DNA from: Mumia xiangluensis
GTDB lineage: Bacteria > Actinomycetota > Actinomycetes > Propionibacteriales > Nocardioidaceae
Direction: 5' to 3'
Assembly: GCF_010994095.1 (NCBI RefSeq)
Contig: NZ_WJYO01000001.1
Location: 1 to 64,000 of the forward strand
Length of the DNA: 64,000 bases
This document shows, one piece after another, positions 26,781 through 34,141 of the stretch. The notes beneath the pieces were generated by a model. It was not told where the DNA came from and made no database searches. It saw nothing but the letters and a program-made list of their open reading frames with translations. Within the stretch, counting starts at the first letter, position 1; each line of letters opens with the position of its first letter. A program made the position numbers and the translations under genes.

Positions 26781-26812
26781 AGGCTTTGCGGGCGCCACCG
26801 CCCGCAAAGCCT
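26781..26812. terminator. Bidirectional hairpin terminator between fkbM-type gene and lsr2
   Basis: A perfect 14-bp stem, AGGCTTTGCGGGCG paired with CGCCCGCAAAGCCT, with a four-base CCAC loop. It begins one base after the stop region of the plus-strand gene and lies just past the end of lsr2 on the minus strand, so it can stop transcripts from both sides. Confidence 0.85.
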
Positions 26813-26818
26813 GAGCAG

Positions 26819-27154
26819 TTACTGTGCGGCTTCGTACGCCGCCCGCAACTCCTCGGACACCCGTCCGCGCTCGGAGACCTCGTAGCCGTTCTCGCGCGCC
26901 CACTCGCGGATTTCGGACGCCGACGACGACCCGCTCGCGCGACGTTTCGCGCTGCCTCCGCTGGAGCGTCGCCGGGCACCTCGGGCCTTGCGAGCCTCCG
27001 CGACGTACGGGGCTACAGCATCCCTCAGCTTCTTCGCATTCTTTGCCGAGAGGTCGATCTCGTACGAAACGCCGTCGAGAGCGAAGGAAATGGTTTCTTC
27101 GGCTTCTCCGCCGTCGATGTCGTCGACCAGGATCACCTGAATTTTCTGGGCCAT
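26819..27154 (-). CDS. lsr2: Lsr2-family nucleoid-associated protein
   Basis: A 111-residue H-NS-like protein of actinobacteria that binds AT-rich DNA in the minor groove and silences acquired genes. The N-terminal dimerisation domain reads MAQKIQVILVDDIDGG; the C-terminal domain has the SERGRVSEEL stretch with the RGR hook that inserts into the groove. A basic Ser/Arg/Gly linker joins the two. ATG 27154 is chosen over an in-frame upstream start at 27190 by alignment to the family and because the promoter overlaps that extension. There is no ribosome site; the mRNA is predicted to be leaderless. It lies between housekeeping genes and the polymer locus. Confidence 0.96.
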   Translation of the reverse strand: MAQKIQVILVDDIDGGEAEETISFALDGVSYEIDLSAKNAKKLRDAVAPYVAEARKARGARRRSSGGSAKRRASGSSSASEIREWARENGYEVSERGRVSEELRAAYEAAQ

Positions 27155-27161
27155 GAGGGGA

Positions 27162-27190
27162 AATATACGCCGCCATTTCTTCGGCGACAA
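27162..27190 (-). promoter_or_regulatory. lsr2 promoter (predicted leaderless transcript)
   Basis: On the minus strand TTGTCG (27190-27185) and TATATT (27167-27162) are separated by exactly 17 bases, the ideal spacing for the main sigma factor. Only seven bases separate the -10 box from the ATG, so transcription should start at or next to the first base of the start codon. Confidence 0.75.
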
Positions 27191-27207
27191 TTCACGTGCT
27201 CAGGAGT

Positions 27208-28713
27208 TCATACTTCGCGGGCCGCGGGAAAAAGAATTGCCTCCCGAATTCCTACGCCCATCAGGAGCATGACCAGTCGATCGACGCCGAGACCCATCCC
27301 TCCGGCGGGCGGCATGCCGAACTCGAGCGCGCGGAGGAAGTCCTCGTCGACCTCCATCGCCTCGGGGTCGCCGGCAGCGGCCAGCTCGGCCTGCTCGACG
27401 AGCATCGCACGCTGGAGGACCGGGTCGTTCAGCTCCGAGTACGCGGGCGCCAGCTCGACGCCGTTGATGATGAGGTCGAACGCCTCCGCCAGGCCTGGCT
27501 TGCTGCGGTGCGGCTTGGCCAGCGGTCGGACCGACTGCGGATAGTCGGCGACGAACGTGGGCTGGATCAGTGTGTGCTCGACGAGCTTCTCGAACAGCTC
27601 CAGGACGATCTCCCCGGCACCCCAGCCGTCGCGCAAGGCGACGTCATGCTCCGCCGCCAGCTTGCGCAGCGTGGCTGCGTCGGTGTCGACGTCGACGACG
27701 GCCCCGACCGCCTCGCCGACGAGCTCGTGGATGGTCGCCCAACGCCAGTCGGCCTCGAGGTCGATCTCCACGCCGTCCCGCCCGGGAACGACCGTGCGAT
27801 CCAGGGCACGAGCCGCGTCGCGGACGAGGTCGCGCAGGAGCTCCGCCATCGTGTGGTAGTCGCCGTACGCCTGGTAGGCCTCGAGCATCGCGAACTCCAC
27901 ATTGTGGGTGTTGTCGACGCCCTCGTTGCGGAAGGTCTTGGCGATCTCGTAGACCCGATCGACGCCCCCGACGAGCGCGCGCTTGAGGTGGAGCTCCAGC
28001 GCGATCCGCAGCAGCATCTCCTGGTCGAAGGCGTTCATGTGCGTCTTGAACGGCCGCGCGGCAGCGCCGCCGTTGGTGAACTGGAGCACCGGCGTCTCCA
28101 CCTCGACGAAGTCGCGGCCGTCGAGCGTGCGTCGCAAGGACTGCAGGATCTTCGCCTTGGCCCGGACGATCTCACGGGCCTCGGGACGCACGACGAGGTC
28201 GACGTAACGCATCGTCGCCCGCAGGTCGTTCGACAGCGGGTTGTGCTCGTTCGGCAGCGGACGCAGCGTCTTCGCGGCTACCTGCCACCGGCGGACCGCG
28301 ATCGAGAGCTCCCCCCGGCGGCTCGTGATGACCTCCCCCTCCACGGCGAGGTGGTCGCCGAGGTCGACGAGCGCCTTGAAGTCTGCGAGCGACTCCTCCC
28401 CCACCTCCGCGAGCGAGAGCATCGCCTGCATCTCGCTGCCGTTGCCCTCCCGAAGCCGGACGAAGCAGAGCTTGCCGGTGTTGCGGAGGAAGATCACCCG
28501 GCCCGCCGTGGCGACCTCGAGGCCGGTGTGCGCGTCCGGGCCGAGGACGTCAGCGTCGTGGGTCCCGACGATCTCGGTGATGGTGTGGGTGAACGGAACC
28601 GTCAGCGGGTACGGGGCGACGCCTGCGTCGATCATGCGCTGACGCTTCTCGAGCCGGACGCGCATCTGCTCCGGGAGGTCGTCAGTGTGCTGGGGCGGGA
28701 CGGCGTCGGTCAT
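27208..28713 (-). CDS. lysS: Lysyl-tRNA synthetase, class II
   Basis: A 501-residue enzyme that charges tRNA-Lys. The N-terminal OB-fold (about 60-170) binds the anticodon. The class II catalytic core carries motif 2 (TFRNEGVDNTHNVEF) and motif 3 (GMGLGVDRLVMLL, where the Arg contacts ATP). Length fits bacterial LysS. It is the fifth gene of a minus-strand run (DUF2520, panC, panD, coaX, lysS), 31 bases after coaX, and is followed after 53 bases by lsr2, which has its own promoter. Confidence 0.97.
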   Translation of the reverse strand: MTDAVPPQHTDDLPEQMRVRLEKRQRMIDAGVAPYPLTVPFTHTITEIVGTHDADVLGPDAHTGLEVATAGRVIFLRNTGKLCFVRLREGNGSEMQAMLSLAEVGEESLADFKALVDLGDHLAVEGEVITSRRGELSIAVRRWQVAAKTLRPLPNEHNPLSNDLRATMRYVDLVVRPEAREIVRAKAKILQSLRRTLDGRDFVEVETPVLQFTNGGAAARPFKTHMNAFDQEMLLRIALELHLKRALVGGVDRVYEIAKTFRNEGVDNTHNVEFAMLEAYQAYGDYHTMAELLRDLVRDAARALDRTVVPGRDGVEIDLEADWRWATIHELVGEAVGAVVDVDTDAATLRKLAAEHDVALRDGWGAGEIVLELFEKLVEHTLIQPTFVADYPQSVRPLAKPHRSKPGLAEAFDLIINGVELAPAYSELNDPVLQRAMLVEQAELAAAGDPEAMEVDEDFLRALEFGMPPAGGMGLGVDRLVMLLMGVGIREAILFPAAREV

Positions 28714-28744
28714 GCCGACCAGGGTAGTCGGGGGCCCTGGCGGG

Positions 28745-29515
28745 TCAGGCGTTGCGTTCGGCCACGATGCGCAGGCCGATGAGTGTGAGGTCCGGGACGT
28801 GCGCGGTGACGGTCGTGCACTCGCCGAGCACGACGTCGGCGTTGCTCCCCGTCGCGACCACCGCGACGTCGTCGGTGCCGAGCGCCTCGATCATGCGAGT
28901 CACGATCCCGTCGACCAGTCCGGCAAACCCGAAGACCATGCCTGACTGGATGGCCTCGACCGTATTCTTGGCGACCACGCCCCGAGGGCGGACGAGCTCG
29001 ACCGATCGCAGCTGAGCGCCGCGCCGAGCGAGCGCGTCCAGCGAGATGCCGATGCCCGCCGAGATCGCGCCGCCGACGTACCGTCCCTGAGCATCGACCA
29101 CGTCGAAGGTCGTGGCCGTGCCGAGGTCGACGACGATGCAAGGTCGCCCTGCGTACAGGACGCCGGCTGCGGCGGCGTTCACGATACGGTCCGCGCCGAC
29201 CTCGCGGGGGTTGTCCATCAAGATCGACACCCCGGTTCGCGTGCCCGGCTCGACGATGGAGACCGCGCAATGGCCGTAGTGGCGCTCCAGCAGCAGGCGC
29301 ATCTCGTGCAGGATCGCGGGCACCGTGCACGACAGCGCCACTGCTTCGACCGGCCCAGCGGCGCTCTGCGAGAGCAGTCCCTGGACGAGCAGGTGCCACT
29401 CGTCCGCGGTCCGCGAGTCAAGCGATGCCACGCGCCAGCTCGCGGTCAGCTCGTCACCGTCGAAGACGCCGACGACCGTCTGGCTGTTTCGGACGTCGAG
29501 GCAGAGCAGGCTCAC
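28745..29515 (-). CDS. coaX: Type III pantothenate kinase
   Basis: A 256-residue kinase making 4'-phosphopantothenate, the first step from pantothenate to coenzyme A. It has the ASKHA-fold signatures of type III enzymes: CLDVRNSQTVVG at the N-terminus (DVRN as in mycobacterial CoaX rather than DxGN), GADRIVNAAAA, VVDLGTATTFD and GGAISAGIGIS. GTG 29515 is chosen from the family alignment; an upstream start at 29569 would overlap panD. It sits 25 bases after panD, so vitamin B5 synthesis and its activation are in one operon. Confidence 0.94.
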   Translation of the reverse strand: MSLLCLDVRNSQTVVGVFDGDELTASWRVASLDSRTADEWHLLVQGLLSQSAAGPVEAVALSCTVPAILHEMRLLLERHYGHCAVSIVEPGTRTGVSILMDNPREVGADRIVNAAAAGVLYAGRPCIVVDLGTATTFDVVDAQGRYVGGAISAGIGISLDALARRGAQLRSVELVRPRGVVAKNTVEAIQSGMVFGFAGLVDGIVTRMIEALGTDDVAVVATGSNADVVLGECTTVTAHVPDLTLIGLRIVAERNA

Positions 29516-29540
29516 TGCCCCATCATGGCGCAGCGGGTGC

Positions 29541-29966
29541 TCAGGCGGTCGGGGTGGCCGTGAGATCACCGCGCACCGTGGCGCTGCCGGGGACCGGCGC
29601 GGCCGGGTCGGAGCCGGTGCCGAGGATTCGGTTCTCGGTGTCGACGAACACTACGCGCGGCTGGAGCTCTCGCGCCTCGGCATCTGTCACCTGTGCGTAT
29701 GCGATGAGGATGACGAGGTCGCCGGGGTGCACGAGGCGGGCGGCTGCACCGTTGATGCCGATCACGCCCGAGCCGCGCTCGCCCTCGATCGTGTAAGTCT
29801 CGAGCCGCGCACCGTTGTCGATGTCGACGATGTGGACGAGCTCACCGGGCAGGATGTCCGCGGCGTCCAGCAGGTCTGTGTCGACCGTCACCGAGCCCAC
29901 GTAGTGCAGGTCGGCCTGGGTCACTGTCGCCCGGTGGATCTTGGACTTCATCATGGTCCGCAGCAT
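29541..29966 (-). CDS. panD: Aspartate 1-decarboxylase
   Basis: A 141-residue pyruvoyl enzyme converting L-aspartate to beta-alanine for pantothenate. The self-cleavage site is the Gly24-Ser25 bond in [10 protein letters not shown]; the Ser becomes the pyruvoyl group. [10 protein letters not shown] at the N-terminus and [15 protein letters not shown] are conserved. The ATG shares its A with the TGA of panC (TGATG), so translation is coupled. Confidence 0.96.
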   Translation of the reverse strand: MLRTMMKSKIHRATVTQADLHYVGSVTVDTDLLDAADILPGELVHIVDIDNGARLETYTIEGERGSGVIGINGAAARLVHPGDLVILIAYAQVTDAEARELQPRVVFVDTENRILGTGSDPAAPVPGSATVRGDLTATPTA

Positions 29967-30835
29967 CAGGTGTCCTTGTCCGCGCCGAGGGAGACGGCGA
30001 CGTTGTCGATCAGGCGGGTCGACCCGAGACGAGCCGCCACCAGCAGCCGCGCCTCCTGACCGGGGAGCGGGTCGGTGAGGTCGGCCGCGCGGAGGGTGAG
30101 GTAGTCGACGTCCACGCCATCCGCCTCCCCGAACGCCTTCTGCGCGGCGTCGAGGACCGCGACCGCGCCGGAGGGACCGGCGTCGGCACCCGCCCGCAGC
30201 GCTCGCGACAGCGAGACGGCGAGCTCGCGCTGGGCGTTGTCCAGATAGCGGTTGCGCGACGAGAGGGCGAGGCCGTCGTCCTCTCGGACGGTGGCGCATC
30301 CCACCACGACGACCGGGAGACAGAGCGTGCGCACCATCTGCCGGATGAGGACGAGCTGCTGGTAGTCCTTCTCGCCGAACACGGCGAAGTCCGGCCGCGC
30401 CAGGCCGAAGAGCTTGGCGACCACCGTGAGGACGCCGCGGAAGTGCGTCGGCCGGACGGCACCTTCGAGCTCGGACCCGAGCGGCCCAGGGTCGACGTTC
30501 ACGCCGACGGCACCGGGCCCCTCTGGGTACATCTCGGTGACCTCGGGGTGGTAAACGACGTCGGCTCCGGCTCGGGAGAGCTTCTCGAGATCGGCGTCGA
30601 AGGTACGTGGGTAACGGTCGAGGTCCTCCCCCGCGCCGAACTGCGTGGGGTTGACGAAGATCGAGACCACGACCACGTCGGCGAGGTCACGGGCTCGAGC
30701 GACCAGGGCGAGGTGACCGTCGTGCAGAGCGCCCATCGTCGGCACCAGGGCGACCGTCAGACCCTGCGCGCGTGCAGGAGCGAGCGCGGCGTCGAGCGTG
30801 CCACGCGTGGAGACGACCACCGGGCCGATACTCAT
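29966..30835 (-). CDS. panC: Pantothenate synthetase
   Basis: A 289-residue ligase joining pantoate and beta-alanine with ATP. It belongs to the nucleotidyltransferase superfamily: [12 protein letters not shown] includes the HxGH-type motif, with [19 protein letters not shown] and the KMSKS-like ALSSRNRYL further on. ATG 30835 overlaps the stop of the DUF2520 gene (ATGA); the in-frame extension to 30886 is not supported. It provides the substrate line with panD, its downstream neighbour. Confidence 0.96.
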   Translation of the reverse strand: MSIGPVVVSTRGTLDAALAPARAQGLTVALVPTMGALHDGHLALVARARDLADVVVVSIFVNPTQFGAGEDLDRYPRTFDADLEKLSRAGADVVYHPEVTEMYPEGPGAVGVNVDPGPLGSELEGAVRPTHFRGVLTVVAKLFGLARPDFAVFGEKDYQQLVLIRQMVRTLCLPVVVVGCATVREDDGLALSSRNRYLDNAQRELAVSLSRALRAGADAGPSGAVAVLDAAQKAFGEADGVDVDYLTLRAADLTDPLPGQEARLLVAARLGSTRLIDNVAVSLGADKDT

Positions 30836-31755
30836 GCGCCGGTCCGCGAGTCCTCGTCGGCGACCAGCGTGGCGAGGAGATCCCACTCGGACTCACGCAG
30901 CACCCTGCGGATCGCGCGTGCGCGAGACTCGTCGAGCCGCCCGTCTGCGACGGCGTGCGCCGTGGTCGCGCGCGCCATCGCGACGTACGCGTCCATCGTG
31001 GGCGCGGGCTGCTCCTCGAGAGCGGCGAGGTGGGCGCGCACGGTCTCGACGTCACCGCGTACGACCGGTCCGGTGAGTGCCGCGTCCTCGTAGAGGAGCG
31101 CGTTGTCCAGCGCGGCCGTGAGGAGGGGGCGTAGGACCGCCGCAGGATCCTCGGCGCCGGTACGGCGCAGGACCTGCATGGCCTGCGACACGATCGTGAC
31201 GAGGTGGTTGGAGCCGTGCGCGAGTGCCGCGTGGTACGTCGTACGGTCCTCGTCGCGAATCCACATCGGCCGTCCGCCGAGGTCGGCGACAAGACCTTCG
31301 GCGATCGCGCGGTCGTCTGCGGCGGCGGTGAGGCCGAAGACGCAGCCGCTGAGCCGGGCGAGGTCGACATCGGTGCCCGTGAAGGTCATCGCGGGGTGCA
31401 ACGCGACAGGGCGCGCACCGACGTGCGCTGCGGCCGCGAGCACGCTGAGGCCGTGCCGTCCGCTCGTGTGCACGACGACCTGGCCCGGGCGGAGGTGACC
31501 GTCCAGGGCGAGCCCGGCGACGAGGCCTGCGAGCGCGTCGTCAGGGACGGCGAGGACGAGGACGTCCGAGCGGGCCGCTACCTCGGCAGGGCTGAGGAGC
31601 GGGACACCGGGGAGGAGGGTGTCGATGCGGGTCTGCGATGCGGCGGATCGGCCGCTGGCGGCGACGATCTCGTGGCCGGCCTCGCGCAGCCGGGCGGCGA
31701 GCACCGCTCCGACGCGACCTGCACCGACCACGCCTACGGCGTGGAGGGACTTCAT
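30832..31755 (-). CDS. Rossmann-like and DUF2520 domain protein
   Basis: A 307-residue protein with an N-terminal NAD(P)-binding fold ([17 protein letters not shown]) and a C-terminal all-helical DUF2520 domain (HPAMTFTG and [15 protein letters not shown]). The architecture resembles ketopantoate and pyrroline-carboxylate reductases, and genes of this family sit next to panC in many actinobacteria, so a role as the ketopantoate reductase of this pathway is plausible but not shown. It is the first gene of the panC operon; GAAAGG lies nine bases ahead of the ATG. Confidence 0.85.
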   Translation of the reverse strand: MKSLHAVGVVGAGRVGAVLAARLREAGHEIVAASGRSAASQTRIDTLLPGVPLLSPAEVAARSDVLVLAVPDDALAGLVAGLALDGHLRPGQVVVHTSGRHGLSVLAAAAHVGARPVALHPAMTFTGTDVDLARLSGCVFGLTAAADDRAIAEGLVADLGGRPMWIRDEDRTTYHAALAHGSNHLVTIVSQAMQVLRRTGAEDPAAVLRPLLTAALDNALLYEDAALTGPVVRGDVETVRAHLAALEEQPAPTMDAYVAMARATTAHAVADGRLDESRARAIRRVLRESEWDLLATLVADEDSRTGA

Positions 31756-31811
31756 CGAAGTGCCTTTCGTTCCAGTCCCACGGGCGGGGTACCAGACAAA
31801 CGGACGCTTCT

Positions 31812-31817
31812 AGTCTA
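31812..31817 (-). promoter_or_regulatory. Candidate -10 box for the pan/coaX/lysS operon
   Basis: TAGACT on the minus strand, about 57 bases upstream of the DUF2520 ATG, in the 116-bp gap that separates it from the upstream gene. No clear -35 box. Confidence 0.4.
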
Positions 31818-31871
31818 CGTGCGCGAAACCTCGCCGTAACCCGCCTGTGGCGCGCCTCACATCTCGATGCG

Positions 31872-32909
31872 TCAAGCCCGGCTACGGCGGAGCCGAGAGA
31901 CGGCACGACGCAACGGAGTGCGCTCGAGGCGCGCGACGCGCTCACGCAACCGGGCTGTCGCCTCCTCGAGCTCGCCGTACCGCCGCGTGATCTCGTCGAG
32001 CTGCTCCGTCCGGGCAGACAGATCCCGCTCGAGAGTCGAACGCGCGCCACTCTCGATCTCCGCCACCATCTGCGGTGAGGCCGTCCCTTCGTCCGCAACG
32101 ACGATCTTGTGCATCTCGGCGAGGAAGCGCCGGTAGTAGTCGTCGGGATAGTGCACGTAGAACGGTCCCCACGGATGCTCGTCGTAGGTCGGGAACACGT
32201 CGCCCGTGAGATCGATCGAGGCCGCACGGAGGACTTTCACGGCTCGCGCGTCCATGCGGCTCCACAACGCGTTCGCGGAATCCACGTCGATCTTGTGGAG
32301 CCGTCGCGCTCGACGGTGCTCGCCACGCAACGGAACCAGGTGCGGCCGGTCGGGAAGATCCAGCCAACCGGTGTGATGGCCGTGGTGGACGATGACCTTC
32401 GACCGAGGGAGGTGCTCGGCGAGGAAGCCGGCGAAGCGGTCGAGCGCCTCTGACCACAGGGCGAAGTAGGCATCGGGATCCTCGCGGCCCCGAACCTGCT
32501 CGAGACGCCCCTCGTCGCGGAGCCGTCGGTAGAGATCGGTGTGACGGACCTTCCACCGGTTGTCGGTCAGGAAGCGACCATCGGGGAGTCGTACGCAACC
32601 GAAGTGGGCATCACCAAAGAAGTCCACGACGAGGTAGGCGGGCTGCAGCCGGACGACGTCGACCAGGAACGACTTGCTGAGCTCCGTGCGAACGTTCCAG
32701 AGGTCGTACTCGGACATGACCCGCGTGGGCTCCCATGCCTCGAGGACGGGCTCCGACATGAGGCTGAGGAGCGACATCTGGTTCTGCAAGAGATCGCACC
32801 GATAGGTCTCCTTGTAGCCCGGGTTGAACCGCGAGTTGAAGCAGTCCCGGGTGATGCAGCTGCCGAAGACCGCCACGCTCCTTGGCTCGGCGTCAGGCGT
32901 ACGGTCCAT
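31872..32909 (-). CDS. DUF6270-like protein (SGNH-like) of a polysaccharide locus
   Basis: About 345 residues. The N-terminus has SVAVFGSCITRDCFNSRF, a Gly-Ser-Cys-x-Thr-Arg-Asp pattern I associate with DUF6270 proteins, which sit in surface-polysaccharide clusters and may have an SGNH-hydrolase-like fold. Other conserved-looking stretches are VVDFFGDAHFG, KVIVHHGHHTGW and GPFYVHYPDDYY. The last 60 residues form a charged coiled coil with an arginine-rich tail. ATG 32909 is preferred over TTG 32921; a GAGG lies about 12 bases upstream. A role in modifying or sensing the polymer is only inferred from position. The family assignment is from memory of the motif. Confidence 0.55.
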   Translation of the reverse strand: MDRTPDAEPRSVAVFGSCITRDCFNSRFNPGYKETYRCDLLQNQMSLLSLMSEPVLEAWEPTRVMSEYDLWNVRTELSKSFLVDVVRLQPAYLVVDFFGDAHFGCVRLPDGRFLTDNRWKVRHTDLYRRLRDEGRLEQVRGREDPDAYFALWSEALDRFAGFLAEHLPRSKVIVHHGHHTGWLDLPDRPHLVPLRGEHRRARRLHKIDVDSANALWSRMDARAVKVLRAASIDLTGDVFPTYDEHPWGPFYVHYPDDYYRRFLAEMHKIVVADEGTASPQMVAEIESGARSTLERDLSARTEQLDEITRRYGELEEATARLRERVARLERTPLRRAVSRLRRSRA

Positions 32910-32994
32910 GCTTGCGAGCAACCTCTTCGTCGGTCGTGCGGCGCTCCCGGGAGGGCGAGCGAACGCCTCCGGCGATCGTACATCCGCAGACGAC

Positions 32995-33000
32995 TAGTCT
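32995..33000 (+). promoter_or_regulatory. Candidate -10 box for manC
   Basis: TAGTCT about 40 bases upstream of the GTG at 33041, inside the palindromic ACTAGT sequence of the divergent gap. It would give a leader of about 33 bases carrying the GAGGAGGAA ribosome site. Confidence 0.4.
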
Positions 33001-33040
33001 GGACCCGCACGTGTGGAGGACGCAGAGGAGGAACCGCCCG

Positions 33041-34141
33041 GTGGAAGACGTTGTGCCATCGCTGCACGCCATCATTCCTGCCGGCGGGGCCGGCACCCGA
33101 CTGTGGCCCGTGTCACGCGCAGGACACCCGAAGTTCCTCATCGACCTCACCGGCAGCGGTCGCAGCCTCCTGCAGCAGACGTACGACCGCCTCGTACCGC
33201 TGGTGGGGAAGGCAGGGGTCAACGTGATCACGGGTGCGCGCCATCGCGAGGCCGTCGTCGCCCAGCTTCCCGACCTCGCCGACGAGCAGATCGTCGCCGA
33301 GCCGTCGCCTCGCGACTCGATGCCGGCGATCGGCCTGATGACTGCACTGATCCACCGACGCGACCCGGACGCACTGGTCGCCTCGTTCGCAGCCGACCAC
33401 CTGATCCTCGACGAGCCAAGGTTCCTGGATGCGGTGCGACAGGCCGCCGACGTCGCTCGGGAGGGCTTCGTCGCCACGATCGGCCTTCGCCCGCTCTCGC
33501 CGTCGACGGCCTACGGCTACATCGAGACAGGCGACGCGCTGCCTGCCGCCTCGGATGCTGCCGCCGTGCTTCGCTTCGTCGAGAAGCCCGAGGCAGCGCA
33601 AGCACTCGAGTACCTCCGCGCAGGAACGTTCCGCTGGAACGCCGGGATGTTCGTCTCGCGCGCAGACGTCATGCTCGACCACCTGCGCCGTGAGCAACCG
33701 CGGTTGCACGCCGGAATCGAGGAGATCGCCGCGGCGTGGGACGGGCCCGACCGTGACGAGGTGCTTGAAGGCACCTGGCCGACGTTGACGAGGATCGCCA
33801 TCGACCACGCCCTCGCCGAGCCGGTTGCCGCCGCTGGAGGTGTGGCCGTGATCCGGGCCGACTTCGGTTGGAGCGACATCGGCGACTTCGCAGCAGTCTC
33901 CCAAGCCGTACTCGGAACGGAGCGAGACCTCGGCATCGTCGGTGACCCCCGGGACGTCGCTGCGGTCGACAGCAGCGGGATCGTGGTGACGTCTGGACGT
34001 GCCGTGTCCGTGCTGGGCGTCGAGGACATCGTCGTGGTCGACACGCCCGACGCCCTCCTGGTCACCACGCGGGCTCGGGCCCAGCAGGTGAAGCAACTCG
34101 TCGACCACTGGCGGGACGTCGGACGCGAGGACCTCCTCTGA
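33041..34141 (+). CDS. manC: Mannose-1-phosphate guanylyltransferase
   Basis: A 366-residue nucleotidyltransferase making GDP-mannose from mannose 1-phosphate and GTP. Key motifs: AIIPAGGAGTRLWPVSR (pyrophosphorylase loop), AEPSPRDSMPAIG, FVEKPEA and FRWNAGMF. It lacks the C-terminal phosphomannose isomerase domain of longer ManC proteins. GTG 33041 is preceded by GAGGAGGAA with good spacing; the next in-frame GTG at 33053 is possible. The stop overlaps the predicted CTG start of the next gene. It suggests mannose, or a sugar derived from GDP-mannose, in the polymer made here. Confidence 0.9.
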   Translation: MEDVVPSLHAIIPAGGAGTRLWPVSRAGHPKFLIDLTGSGRSLLQQTYDRLVPLVGKAGVNVITGARHREAVVAQLPDLADEQIVAEPSPRDSMPAIGLMTALIHRRDPDALVASFAADHLILDEPRFLDAVRQAADVAREGFVATIGLRPLSPSTAYGYIETGDALPAASDAAAVLRFVEKPEAAQALEYLRAGTFRWNAGMFVSRADVMLDHLRREQPRLHAGIEEIAAAWDGPDRDEVLEGTWPTLTRIAIDHALAEPVAAAGGVAVIRADFGWSDIGDFAAVSQAVLGTERDLGIVGDPRDVAAVDSSGIVVTSGRAVSVLGVEDIVVVDTPDALLVTTRARAQQVKQLVDHWRDVGREDLL

